A stretch of 64,000 nt of DNA from Delphinapterus leucas (Eukaryota; Chordata; Mammalia; Artiodactyla; Monodontidae): contig NW_022098036.1 of the NCBI RefSeq assembly GCF_002288925.2, positions 42,579,148-42,643,147 of the forward strand, read 5' to 3'. Below, piece after piece: positions 36,070-48,518 of this stretch (its first letter is position 1; each line of letters starts with the position of its first letter). A model generated the notes under the pieces. It saw only the letters and a program-made list of their open reading frames with translations, made no database searches and had not been told where the DNA came from. A program made the position numbers and the translations under genes.

Positions 36070-36435
36070 CTTCAAAAATATTTACTCCCTCCCTCCTACC
36101 ATGTAAGAAGGAGATTTCCTCACCTCACTATGTTGGGCTTGATTTATGTGATATTCTTAGATCAAGGGGATATCAGCAGGTGTGATACAAGCAGAAGCGT
36201 GACTTGTGCACGTAAGGTTGGGCTACCCTCCTTGAGTTCCCTTCATGCCCATGAAAACATGAAGATAAAAGAAATGCAAATCAGACATGAAGCCAAGCCC
36301 AGCCAAACACTTCTTAGATCCAAGCCCCCCACTGACGACCTATAAATCCATGAGTGAGAATAAATGATTGTTGTTTTAAAGCACTGAGATTTTGGAATCT
36401 GAACATTATTGTGGTGATAGCTAAATACACTAAGG
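36070..36435 (+). mobile_element. MLT1-type MaLR LTR
   Basis: 'tgttgggcttgatttatgtg', 'caggtgtgatacaagcagaa' and the terminal 'gagaataaatgattgttgtt' plus 'ttattgtggtgatagctaaa' follow the MLT1 LTR order in sense. No internal region. Confidence 0.7.
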
Positions 36436-37005
36436 AAAACCAAAAAGATATTCCACTTAAAATGACTGCAACACAAAAGTCTGAAATGTATGTAGAGCCG
36501 ACAAGCACGTGTACTCTTAATAAGGACATGAAAGAAAATAAAAAGTTGAGTAATTAATTCACTCTGATGAAATAAATTTATGATAGTTTGACAAAGCTTT
36601 TAATATAATTATTGAGCTATATTAAATTATTTTAATAAATTAAAATAATTATTTTAGGATATTAAAGTAGATAAATAATTTAATAATAACTATTAAAAAA
36701 GAAGACGTTAAAACAAAACCAGGAAGGAATGAAATGGAGTTGGAAAGAAAAGCATACTATAACTCTTAGAAATAAAAAGCACAGCATTTGAAAATTTAAA
36801 AATCAATATAAAGGATAAACTCAAAACTAGAGTTGAAGACTGACTATTTCAGCCAATTTTAGCACAGAGTGAAAACGAGGGAAAAAAAACCATTTATAAA
36901 ATGAGAAATGTAGATTAAGAAATTCTTGTATATTGGGAGTTTACATACATACAACAGGAGTCTCAAAAGAGGAGAATGGAGAAAAATTTTATATGTGTTG
37001 TTTTT
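36436..37005. repeat. AT-rich region
   Basis: Strongly AT-rich, with a 12-bp inverted repeat at 36,625-36,650. No gene or family recognised. Confidence 0.5.
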
Positions 37006-37242
37006 GTTTTGTTTTTTAACTTTTTATTTTATATTGGAGTATAATAACTCCAATATATATTGGAGTTATTTTATATTGGAGTATAATGAAAAGTATAATA
37101 ACTTTTTATTTTATATTGGAGTTGATTAATAATGTTGTGTTAGTTTCAGGTTATACATATACATGTATCTATTCGTTTTCAAATTCTTTTCCCATTGAGG
37201 TTGTTACATAATATTGAGCAGAGTTCCCTGTGCTGTGTTTAA
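37006..37242 (-). mobile_element. L1 3' UTR with internal rearrangement
   Basis: Antisense L1 3' end ('aatgttgtgttagtttcagg', 'gcagagttccctgtgctgtg'). The block 'ttttatattggagt' is repeated three times and once inverted within 37,021-37,125, giving a 28-bp perfect palindrome at 37,043-37,070. Confidence 0.8.
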
Positions 37243-37749
37243 AGGAAGAAACTTTCAGAATTTTCAAGATTTAATGATATTCAGAATACTTGTATGATAA
37301 ACTAAGATAAACCGGTCTATTTTGCAGGTAAAGTGAGGACCTTTCCTTTCAGATATCTGATGCAGAAAACATATTGTATTCAAACTTGCACATACACGTG
37401 TTAGATTTCATTAAAACATCTAGGAAATCCTCTTTTGGTGAGTAGATACCAAAAACCTACAATTATACATTTTAATAAGAATTGACAAGCTAAAGTTCAG
37501 GCCATAAGAGTCATGAGCTATAAGTAGTACTTTTTTAGGAAGAAAATTTTCTGTGGTTCTTTCCAGATTTCCATCCCATATATTATAAATTCAATATTTA
37601 AACAGAGACAGACAATCTTTTAGAACTTTTTAAATCATTCGAAGTCAATTCAACTTTGAAAATGTATACATTTCATTCCGGGACTTATGCATATGTAAAT
37701 ACAATATAAAGTGGTCGAAAAAAGATCAACATATACAAAACTAAAATTT
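37243..37749. other. Unassigned AT-rich sequence
   Basis: Nothing recognised. Confidence 0.4.
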
Positions 37750-38400
37750 TATCAAGTATGGCAAAAAAACTGCTAACAAATGCAAGGACTTATTAGAAAA
37801 AAAGGAAGCCAAAATATTTGACAAAAATAGTAAATTTAACCATATACTGTTAGATAAGAATACTAATCAAAACATTACAAAGACTTGTAAATAGAACTCT
37901 AATATCTAGCAACAATAACAAGTTCAGGAATGAGTTTATTCAATGAAGAATTAGACCCTGCTAGGGTTTCTTATTGCATTTAGAGGAAGGATAGATACAT
38001 GTTAAATTAATTCATGGTTAACAGTGTATACTTTTTTAAAGGTCATCTAAAAGAATAGAATTAGAATATATAATTTCCAAAACAGGAGGAAGATAATTTA
38101 ATAAAAATGAATACAGCCATAAGATCAAAAGAGTTTAAAGAAGAGGAAATTAAAAACAGAAACTATGAAAAAGGCCAAAATAAAGTGATAGAAAATATAT
38201 TAACCAAAATAAAGTGGCATGGCAATATTTATATTTGAACCAGATAGACCTTAAATGAAAAACAATGTAAGAGTGAAATTGTATATAATATTTAAAGGAA
38301 CAACCTGACAAGAAAATATAGCTATCATTAATTTGTAAGTACCTATCAACATAACTTAAATATGTATGTAACTCATAAATGGGCAGAATTAGAGGCTGAC
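37750..38400 (+). mobile_element. Decayed L1 fragment (ORF2 endonuclease region)
   Basis: Sense L1-like: 'gaaaaaggccaaaataaagt' and, at about 38,235-38,380, a run corresponding to the endonuclease part of ORF2 ('aggaacaacctgacaagaaa'). Frames are destroyed. Confidence 0.45.
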
Positions 38401-40165
38401 TGCTAGAATAGTGGTATGAGGCATTCAGGGAAAGCTCTCTCCCAGACAAACATCTTTTAAGCCAGTCAAAATTAGCAAAGGTAATCATTTAAAGTCTCCT
38501 GGACGTTGACTGAAGGGCTTACAGCAAGTTTGGAAGCATATATTCAGCAAAATGTACAGAAATTCAATAAGAACAGTGAGGGGCCACGACATTCAAGCTA
38601 CAACTTCACCCCTCTCCAACAGCTCCTGCCTTACAGAAGAACTGTTTCAGCTGGCTCAGCAGCCAAGTAGAAGTTCCCATCTCCCACAGCTCCCTAGGGT
38701 AAAAGAGCTATTCTGGGTGGTTTTGGCAGCCAATGAACATTGGCAGTTCCCATTTTCCACAGCTATGTCCTGTGGCAAGTCTATATTGAGTGACTGGAGG
38801 CAGCCAGCCATGCCTGTTCCTCCACTGAAGCTCTAACTAGTTAGGAGATATAGGCAGAGGAGTTGGTGAAGAAAGCAGGTTCACTTTCCTGTTGATGTGT
38901 GTTGAAGGAAGCTGCTCTGGTGGGTTTAGCAGGTCAGTGACAGTGCCTATTTCTCCCAGTTTTCTAGAGCAGAAGACCTATTCTGGATAATTTTGGCAAC
39001 TGTGAACACCAGTCAATCCTATCCTCCCTGGGTCTGGGCTGCAGAGGATCCATGGTGGCAGCAGCCAGCGATGACACCAGTTTCCCCTAGTTACACACTC
39101 CCATAGCTCCTACACCACAGGGAGAATCTAGGTGGTGTGGCCATTGAAGAGAAAGTTCCTTATCTGCCCCAGCTTGTGCTCCTTAGCACCTCCCAGGGGA
39201 TAGTCAAAGTAAGACACAGAAGCTGGCAATACCTTGCCCTTGCAAAGGGGCCCAAATTCAATCAGATCAGACTGTGGAGCAATTCATGACCCAGCACACT
39301 GATGAGGGAAAGAGACAATGAAAGAGAGCCTGGCTAAAGCCAGAGACATACCCAGTGTTCAGGAAGACCATGTAGTCAAATCTGTGTCCTCTGAGGAGTG
39401 ATAAGAATCTGCACACTTTGTGGGAAATAAGCTTCACTGAACTAGGCTAGTCAACAGACAACAAACAACAACAAACAAACCAACAGACCAGCAAACAACA
39501 GCAGACCTCAGAAGGAGGATCATCATTCAGAATTGCTACAGTAAATTATCTAAATTGTGCAGTTTTAAAAAAAACATGAAACATGCAAAGAAATAGAAAA
39601 ATATTGATCCATACACAAGAAAAATAAGCAGACACTAGAATAATAGAAACTACCTAAGAGGGGCCCCAGATGTTGGGCTTGGCAGAAAAATACTTAAAAC
39701 AGCTGTTATAAACATGATGATCAAAGATCTAAAGAAAACCATATTTTTAAAAATGAAAGGAAGGTATGATGCCACCATCTCATCAAATAGAGAACATCAA
39801 TAAAGATACTACAAAGATAACAAAATGGAAGTTCTGGAATTGAAAAATATAATAATGAAAATGAAGAATTCTCTAAAGGGGCTCAACAGTAGATCTGAGC
39901 TGACAAAAGAAACAACAAACTTGAAGATGGGTAATAGAGATTATGTGTCTGAAGAACAGAGAAAAAAATGAAGAAAAATAAACAGACCCTCAGAAAAATG
40001 TGGGACACCTATTAAGCACACAGACATATGTAATAATGGGAATACCAGAAAGAGAGGAGGGTGGGAAAGGATCAGAAAAATACTTTTTAACAATGGCTGA
40101 AAACTACTATGGGGCTGAAGAGTAAATTTGAGGAGACAGATCAGTGAACTGGTACTCTCATTACG
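38401..40165 (+). mobile_element. Old L1 5' part (5' UTR and ORF1 start)
   Basis: Sense L1 5' UTR-like sequence with alternating 'cagctcc' and 'ctggcagc' phrases at 38.5-39.4 kb. ORF1-like sequence follows at 39.7-40.15 kb ('aaataaacagaccctcagaa', 'gaataccagaaagagaggag', 'caatggctgaaaactac'). No open frame survives. It lies downstream of an ORF2-derived piece, so the two are not one collinear element. Confidence 0.6.
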
Positions 40166-40257
40166 TTTATATTGGTTAGCTAATTGATGTCCCACAATTC
40201 TCTGAGGCCATGTTCAAATTTTCCTACCACATGGAAACGTTAAAAAATTCCTATGCT

Positions 40258-40671
40258 GGATGCAGCTAGAGATTATCATACTAAGTGAAGTAAGTCGGAA
40301 AGAGAAAAACAAATACCATATAATATCACTTATATGTGGAATCTAAAATGTGACACAAATGAACCTATCTATGAAACAGAAACAGAGTCGTGGACATAGA
40401 GAACAGACTGGTGGTTGCCAAGGGGGAGGGGTTGGGAAAGGGATGGAGTGGGAGATTGGGGTTGGCAGATGTAAGCTTTTATATATAGAAGGGATACACA
40501 ACAAGGTCCCACGGTATAGCACAGAGAACTATATTCAATATCCTATGATCAACCATAATGGAAAAGAATAGTAAAAAAAAAATGTATATACATATTATAT
40601 ATATACAACTGAATCACTTTGCGGTACAGCACTAATTAGCACAACATTGTAAATCAACTATACTTCAATTA
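40258..40671 (+). mobile_element. 5'-truncated L1 with perfect target duplication
   Basis: Sense L1 3' UTR: 'aagtgaagtaagtcggaaag' to 'gtaaatcaactatacttcaa' and A tail. Target duplication of 16 bp, 'aaaaaattcctatgct', at 40,242-40,257 and 40,672-40,687. It is a typical target-primed insertion of about 414 bp. Confidence 0.92.
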
Positions 40672-40689
40672 AAAAAATTCCTATGCTAT

Positions 40690-41514
40690 ATGTTCTAATC
40701 TCCTGAGGTAAAATGTTACTTGCCTTTACTGAGAAGATACAAATCAATTGAAGAAGTCAATTTTATGCCATCAAACTTTTTACCTATTTTATCCAGGCAG
40801 TTAGCTATCTTGTGATTGTTCACTTTTATATTTGAAACACACACACAAACTCACAGGTACAGATACTCACACAGGTTCATATTCACACAATTCTTTGTGG
40901 GTTCCTAGTTTTGTTGTTTTTGCCAGTCTAAGTCCATTCTAATTTTAATATCTTCAATATTACTACTTTTCAATACGTGCCCCAAATTTTCTATTCATAC
41001 TCAGTTGTATGCTAGTAAATTTATTGTTGGCATATTTTTTAAATTCTTGAAATAAAGTTAGATTAAACTTATGCATTCTATCTCTAGAAGAATTTGACTA
41101 TGGTAGACTCATTATGCTAGTTCTAAAGTCCATCTAAGTCTCTTCTTTCCCACTAATTAGGTTTACCAGTAATTCTACAAATAGCGTGTGCATACGAGTG
41201 TGAGTGCTGATGGATTTGAATGCTCCAAAGAAATTTTATAATCTTCTAAATAAGGTCTAGCATTGTAGCTTCTTGGCTTTGATGACCTTTTCATGGGATC
41301 AGAGTTGTTAGTTCCATGGCATGAAGAAACAAGGAAGAGAGAACTTCAGGACTTAGGATTGACTCCCCAAGGCATATAGGACCCGTTCAGGTTGAAAGAA
41401 GTATAGCTGATTCTTGTTTTGATAGACATATTTGCCTTTATAAAGTATGATGCCACATTTTCAAATTCACAACATTGTTAATCAGCATGTAGTGTATGTA
41501 AAAACCTACAGAGA
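40690..41514. other. Unassigned sequence
   Basis: No gene or repeat family recognised. A short CA-type run lies at about 40,839-40,850. Confidence 0.4.
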
Positions 41515-41665
41515 CTTTTTCTTCTTCCCCTTTCCCCTACTTATCTCCTTCCTTCTCTCCCCTTCTTCCTTCTCTTTTTTTTCCTATTACTTTTCCCCAC
41601 CCCCCATTTTCTATATTCTCTTGATATTTTATTCTCTCCTTTTCCTTTTATTCTTTTTTTTTAAA
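41515..41665. repeat. Polypyrimidine tract
   Basis: About 150 bp almost entirely C and T on the plus strand (A or G only occasionally), which creates the spurious F/S/P-rich 86-codon frame at 41,447-41,707. Confidence 0.85.
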
Positions 41666-43715
41666 TTCTCTTTTTTGGCTAATTTGTTTCAAAGCCTTTC
41701 CTTGTGATAAAATTATCTGGGAGAGGTTGTCTGTATCTATACAAAGTAGTGTTAAATGGATGAATCTCATTTCTGCTTTTGATTTTACTTCTTCAGAGTC
41801 CTTCACTGTGCCACCAAAGAATGGTGTCCTTGAATGGCATATGGGTAAGGAAATTCATTTTCTTTTGTCAAAAGCTATGCTTCAGTTGACCTATGTAGAC
41901 ATATAGTGCAATTCCAATTATAGTAATTCTGCACACTGCAAGACACAGACATTATGCACTGAAGCATAATTACACATGAAAACACTTGAGAGAGTGTACC
42001 TAGTCCGTAAAGTTGGTGATGATCCTATTTCTCTCACTGGGATTTTAAACTCTCCGTAGGATATGACACTTTGGAACTATAAACTTCATAAAACAGGTGA
42101 AGCCATGGAGGCCAGAACAGTTCACCAACTGACCCATAGTCATAACACCCAAGAGAGAAGAGCCGTAGTAATTGTTCATGTTCATTCAGGCTTACCCAAA
42201 TCTTCCTGACTGGATCTCAAGTGAGATAGTATTAAGTGCTGGCTCCTTCTTTATTGGAAGGTTTGATATTTCAGTCTCAAGGTGTTATTTCTAAGACTTG
42301 AGAAGCTAGTTCTTGTGAACAGCCTCACGAAAGAAACAGCACTGGGTTTAAAGAAAGACTGTGATGTGTGCTATAATCTAAAGACTTGTGTTTTAGAAAA
42401 GACTTATTGATGCCCACTGGGTCCCTGGAACATATACATCTTTTGAGGCATAACTTGAGCCCTGAGTCTGTTTTCCATGGCTGGTTTATGGGAAAGCAAC
42501 AGTGTGAAATTATTTAAAGACCATGTCAAGTCTAAGCAGAAAAGGAAAGAATGCTCTATAAAGGTTCTTGGAGCTACTAATTAGGAATGCCTGCTACCTG
42601 TTTGAAAGCTTTTTTTTTTTTTTTTTCTAGTGTGAATTCCCATGTTTGATGTGAGAAAGTAGAGGGGAAATTTTTTTTTTAAAAAGCAAAAAATCCTAGC
42701 TGACTCCATTGGCTTCTTGACTTGTAAATGTTTACCCTCAAACTGACTAAAATGATGATTACAGGAGCTTCGGAGAGTTGAACAGGGAGCAAAGATATCT
42801 TCATTTAGAAAAGTGGAAGGCAGTTGGTGAGCAACTGTAGGAGAACAAAGATCATCTGACATGAAAAGGCTTATAATTATGAAAACATGAAGGCTCACGA
42901 TTCATTCTGAGGTAGTGACAAAAGCTCAGTGATAAAGCTAGGACTTGGAAGAGTTCATGTTGAAGGGACTGAGTGGAGATGGGAGAGGGAGAGAGAGAGG
43001 AGTAAGGAGATAGATCGATTGACTGACTGATAGAACGATAGAGAGATAGATTGAGATAGGGAAGGAGAGAGGGAGTGGGGGGGGGAGAGAGAGAAACATG
43101 TAACAGAATCCCTACAGACCACCATGTAAGGCTTTACTTCCACTTAGAAGTATGAAAGTACCACATGTCAGCCAGCAGAAACTTGGGAAAGGATAGTTAC
43201 CAGTTGAATTTTTAATGCAGAGCTATGGAAAGTGGTGGAACAGAGTGGGGAAAAACTCACAATAAAAAGGTCTCATACTGACAGTGACTTTTTGAGAGTA
43301 AAGGAGACTACAGAAACATACGTCTGCCCCTGTTGGGTGCTTATATAGGATAACTATTTTTTCCATCCAAATGCTACTTAGATTCCTACCTTTAAAAAAT
43401 ATATATATACAAAGATCATCTGGGGCCAGGACCTTAGGCTGGCTGCTTAAACTCTTATCCAATGCCTGTTATTTTGTGTGACACCTACTGTCTCCTATGG
43501 ATCCTATTTTTCTTGTTTTTTGAAGCCTGTCTTTGAACCTGTTGCCTCAGTAGAAACACTTATGATGGTGTGGGGCTGTGAGCTATCTCAATGAATCTTT
43601 TTTTCTCTCTCTCCTTCTAACATCAGCAGGACAAGTTTTGTCCTCATGATGAGGCTTTTTTCTGTAGAATTAAGAACTTGATAAACTCAGATCCAGACTT
43701 ATAGAAAAGTGCTCT
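41666..43715. other. Unassigned sequence with a purine-rich tract
   Basis: No gene or family recognised. A GA-rich tract with gata/gact units lies at about 42,970-43,095. Confidence 0.4.
42970..43095. repeat. Purine-rich (GAGA/GATA/GACT) tract
   Basis: Short tandem motifs 'gagagaga', 'gactgactgata', 'gagatagatt' and a G9 run. The Ser/Leu-rich frame on the minus strand is its shadow. Confidence 0.85.
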
Positions 43716-43719
43716 ATGA

Positions 43720-43985
43720 TATAAAATAGTGGCTCAGGGATTGGTGCTGGAATCTCGTAGTTCTGGTTTAAATTCAAATTACACCCCTTTGCTAATCATG
43801 TGACCTTGGGCAAGTTCCTTAACCTCTTGAAGGCTCAGTTCCCTCATCCCTCAAAATCCTGGTAATAATAACATTTTGTCATAAGGCTATTGTGATGCTT
43901 AAATAAGGTAAGGTATATGTCATGCATTAGCATAGTGGCAGGCTCATAGCAAGTACTCAATTAAATGTTGGCTGTGTATATATAT
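43720..43985 (+). mobile_element. MIR SINE
   Basis: Sense, nearly full-length: 'catgtgaccttgggcaagtt', 'aaccttttgaaggctcagtt'-like core (43,820-43,845), 'ggctattgtgatgcttaaat', 'ggctcatagcaagtactcaa'. Confidence 0.85.
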
Positions 43986-44589
43986 GTGTGTTTATGTGTT
44001 TATCTGCCAGGAACAACTTTTAGCTTTACTCCTGTGATGCCGGATTAAGCCTGATCATGACAGATAGCAGCTTGCTCTTCAAGGCATAATTATAAATATG
44101 TGTAAAAAAATAAGACGCTTTGTAAGCAAACATAATAGTTTAATGTGTCATTTTGGAGACACTATTCCAGCATTTTGAAAAGAATGCCGTGGAACAAGTT
44201 AGACAATTCAGATAATAATAGATATTATGCAAAAAAAATTAGCTAAGATTAAGAAAGGCTGGCTTATACAAATTAAAATTTTTTTTTTCCTCTACAAGAT
44301 TTCTCAGAGTTTTTAACTCATTAAAGGACATTGTGATATCCAAAAATGGAATATTTGGCTAGGAAGCACGTTTTTCTTCAGAAATCTAATGGACCTAGAC
44401 AGTCATTTTAGGTAAAGCTGTTTTATTTTTATTCCAGTTATATGACCACAGTTCAGGTCTCTTTTGGAAGGCTCTTGAAGGAATCACCTTGTGGTTCTGT
44501 GCCACTGAGGCTTAGTTTTTGTAATTTTTTTTTTATTACCAAAAATGGAATAAGTTTTTACCTTGACATCTTAATTTTTTTCTTCTGTA
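43986..44589. other. Unassigned sequence
   Basis: No gene or family recognised. Confidence 0.4.
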
Positions 44590-44905
44590 TTTTTATTTTC
44601 AATTGTGATAAAATGTACATAAGGTAAAATTTAACGTCGACTATTTTTAAATGCACATCTCAGTGGTATTCACACTGAGTATACTCACATTGTTGTGTAG
44701 CCAATCTCCAGAACTCTTTTCATCTTGCAAAAATGAAACTCTATACCCATTAAACAACTCCCCATTCCCTCCTGCCCCCAGCCCCTGTCAATGACCATTC
44801 TACTTTCTGTGTCTATGAATTTGACTACTCTAGGTACCTCACATAAGTGAAGTCATACAGTATTTGTGTTTTGGACTGGCCTGTTTCACTTAGCACTGGT
44901 CAGCA
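44590..44905 (-). mobile_element. L1 3' UTR fragment
   Basis: Antisense old L1 3' UTR: 'gataaaatgtacataaggta', 'cccattaaacaactccccat', 'gaatttgactactctaggta', ending 'tgtttcacttagca'. Confidence 0.8.
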
Positions 44906-45240
44906 GGATTAACACTAGCTGTGGCAGCAAACTAACCTGAAACCTTCACTCCTTGACATAAGGTGGTTACTTTCTTACTTACCTAGAGATCAGTATGGGT
45001 TACGTGACCCTCCTACATCTCATGGTTATGCCCTTTAGAAGACATGGACTGTAAGGTCATTGCAGGAGGGAATTAAAAAATGGAGTAGGAAATAGGCTTC
45101 TAACTGCCTCGCCTGGCCCTGAAGTGACCCATGCCACTCCTTATTAGAGAAGCCTACTTACACAGCACTAACCCATCTGCAGTGCAGTGGAGGCTGGGAA
45201 ATACAGGAAGGCCCACGGAATTTGGGGGTGTGCTGACTTT
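44906..45240. repeat. Old interspersed repeat, family uncertain
   Basis: Contains 'ctggccctgaagtgaccca' and 'ggaggctgggaaatacagga', phrases shared with old dispersed mammalian repeats, but the family could not be named. Confidence 0.35.
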
Positions 45241-45324
45241 GTGAGATGTGTTTAATGAACTTGTGTTTTATTAAACACAATAGTGACTAGTTGTTGTGAA
45301 TTTATTAAATTAACATTTATTAAG

Positions 45325-45735
45325 TGGATCACAGGCTTTTGGATGGTGAGCCTAGGTTCAACCAACAAGAGACCACATGGAGAATTGAAATTGAGACATT
45401 TATTACTCACAGGTCCTGGAAGAGGTACTTGGCACTCCTCCAGGGGCCGCACAGGGAGGTCAGTGCAAGCTACAGAGAGAAAGAGGCAGGACCTGGAGCT
45501 CATGTTTTTATTAGGGTCAGTGGGTAGAGTGCTTTGGGGTTTCCCAGCTAATGCTGAATTGGTAAATTCAAACCAAAAGAGCTGGTTTTGGTAAGCCCCA
45601 CGGAGGTCTTACCTAAAGGGCACATAAGGCATGCAAGTGCTGGGAGACAGGGGAGACTGTTGATCACAACAGTGATCAGTGGTCAGTGAACAGTGCTGGG
45701 GAGTCATATCAGGAACCTACATTTGCTTGTGACTC
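45325..45735 (-). mobile_element. Endogenous retrovirus LTR, solo
   Basis: On the minus strand: a U3-like region, a TATA-like 'ccctaataaaaacatgagc' (about 45,501-45,519), and about 90 bp on an AATAAA signal ('gtgagtaataaatgtctc', about 45,394-45,411) before a U5 ending 'gcctgtgatcca'. The downstream end (45,325, TG in plus orientation) is firm; the upstream end is approximate and no target duplication was confirmed. No internal retroviral sequence flanks it. Confidence 0.75.
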
Positions 45736-48500
45736 TGAGGGCTGCTTTCTAACGCATGAGCTAGTATGGGGGGATTAGTGTCCGTTTAAGGTCCCTGAAG
45801 GTTACCTGGTCAAAAAAAATGGAGACATACCATGGATTAGCTTAGTTAAATTCTCAATACTATCTATATTTGAAAAATAGCAATAAATATATGTATGTGA
45901 TTTATTTAGTTTACAAAACTTGGTGGACATAGGAATTCATAAACCTCTTGCAATAACTAAGGTGTATGAGGATTTTGCCGTTAAGATTGGTTCCTATTGT
46001 CTATCAATACCAAATAACACTAATTCTAACTAGCAGAGAATTGAAGCATGAAACTTATGACTTTTTAATTTCCAGATAAGACCAAGGATAAGTTCAACAG
46101 ATGAGTATATTTACTGTTTTGGAAAATCTCTTTGAGAAAGAATATTAATGCTAATATTTTCTCCCAGAGTTGCTCCTGTGATGAACTTAATTTCAGTTAT
46201 TTTGATGTGGTATTTTAGAATTATTCCTTACTGTGCATTCTTCTTTGCCTCTATTGTGCAATAAATTAAGCTTGCCTCTTTGATTTGAAGTTTTCTGGGT
46301 TGGTATAGTCGTTTTGACTAACTGATCATGCCTTAAAGTTGTTTTTAATTAAAGGGATATTCATTAACTCTTATGTATAAAACTGACTTACATTCAGTTG
46401 AAAAGCACATGGCGCATATGCTTTATAGCTTATGTTTAACTGTCCATAATAGCTTTATGAAGACTGTACCTACATTATACCAAAACAATTGATTAAAAAG
46501 TGCTAAGCCTATGATACTGCCTGTTTAGCATATAGACAAAGCAAAAAAAGAGTTGCTTAAATGACTCCAACTTATGAAAACTATGGAATTCATCAAAACA
46601 TATTCTATATTGGAACACAGTGACAGCACATAACACTATTGCTTTATGCTTTATTACAATGGCTAATTTTAGCCCCTAACATAGTTTGTGGTGGCCTTGT
46701 CTAACACATTTGAGAAAAACAGATATTAGTTTCCACCTTGCTGTGAACTCACTTGGGAAGCCTCGACTTCTTTTTCAAAAACAGAGCCAATATCCAGTTA
46801 CTTAAAAATATATTTTTGGCAATAACTGGAATTTATTTGAAATTATATTTCTACAATGAGAGCATGAGAATAATCCTGCATTATCAGGCTTTCTGATGCA
46901 TTTTGAACATACTTAAAATTCTATATAATCTTTAATTAATACGAGATCAAGTTTTTATAAAGTTATAATCCAGAGTTATGATTTACAAATCACTTGGTTT
47001 TTTCTGTATTAAATTTGGAGAATGAATACCCATAATGGAGGAGATGCATGTAGGGTTAGTTGCAGGAGATATGTATCGAGGTAAAAATGTTTAGAAGATT
47101 CTCCAACATAAGGAAATAGGGATGTGCAGATTCCCGGGTAGAAAGAGGAATCATAAAATCAGTTTTGACCGGATATATATGGATGAAGGAAAGGATTGAG
47201 TTCTACTGTGCTATCTTCAGGGATTCCAATTACAATATGAAAGCTTCATAGCCCTAACAAATTATTTTCAAAATGCATTTCTCAGCGAAAACTACACATT
47301 TGGGTTTCTAGTAGATTAATTTTTGTCATTCCTGCAGCTAGGCTGGCTCATGTTCATTTAATCACTTTTATCATTACAGAAACCAGAGTAAAATGACATC
47401 CCTAGGTTCACATGAGAGTCAGTGGTAGAAAAAAATTAGTAAAATGCTCAGTCCACTAGCTTCCAGGTTGGTTTGTAACCCACAGAAACATCATATGTCG
47501 TTTATATCAAGTTATTTTGAATTCTCCCATGATGTTTCTACTTAAGAATATGTTTTCCCAACACACTTTCTTTTTTTTTGCTAGAGGCATATATGAATTA
47601 ATTTCTTGCCAGTTCTGTGCATAGTCTTACTTTCATTTATATTAAATACATTCTGTAAATCCTATAGGTTTGTTTTGGAAGGGAAACGATTGCTAAGCTG
47701 GATCTCAGTAATGGAGTAATCAGAGGCTTTCATGGAGCTCATTTTATTCCTTATTTATGATTTACAGTTGTTTCTTTAATGGCCTGCAAGGTACATGAAG
47801 GAGCATAAGCCAGAAAACTATGAAAACATACATAAATATTTATTCAAATGTGTTATTTTTCACCTGATAACAATGTCTTTTTTTTTTTTTTTAAGTTTTC
47901 TCTATTGGAGCATATTTTTCAGAGCAACTCACTCAAGGTTGTTTTTTTTTTTCTTCTTCTGATTTGTTTTGCTTTTATTCATTTTTGCAAATTACTGGAG
48001 AAGAGGCAAAAGTTTTATTCTTCCAGAAGAAAATGCACCCACTGCAACTTTAGCAAGCCCTAGGTTGAAATGCATGAGGATGTGATAATGATGCTGTTAC
48101 TACTGTTTCCCACAGAGCACAGGTGAGAGGCAAACCAAGTAAACAATCAGGTCACACACCCAGTCCTGTCTTCTACATAATCTGAAGCATAAAAGAGCCT
48201 TGCACAGATCTGGGATTTATAGTATCATTCTCAAAATCTGTGTGTGTAGTAGGGTGTGTCTGTGTGTGTGTGTCTACCTTTCATTCCTTAACAATCTCTC
48301 TAGAGATGTTAATATTATGCCTAACAAAGGAGTGAAAAGTGAAAAATTCAAACAACTACAAACACTAAATAACTGTTTTGATTCCAGTGAACCAATTGTA
48401 CTGGATTTAATGTTTTAATTGTTCTAATGTTGCTAACATGAGCCAGAATAAGAAAATCTGTGGGCCTAATGATAAGCCAAAACATCTCTCTCTCAATGGT
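45736..48500. other. Apparently unique sequence
   Basis: No gene or repeat family recognised. T runs at about 47,877-47,893 and 47,941-47,953, and a TG-rich patch at 48,240-48,275. Confidence 0.45.
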
Positions 48501-48518
48501 ATTAAATTAGACCCTATG

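Noticed and set aside
39440..39510. Regularly spaced 'caacaa/caaac' units that could suggest an array such as CRISPR
   Set aside because: They are a short CAA-rich simple repeat inside L1 5' sequence. There are no spacers, and the genome is mammalian.
41447..41707. A membrane-like F/S/L-rich 86-codon frame
   Set aside because: The composition comes from the polypyrimidine tract.
42955..43143. A Ser/Leu repeat protein on the minus strand
   Set aside because: It is a translation of a GAGA/GATA simple repeat.
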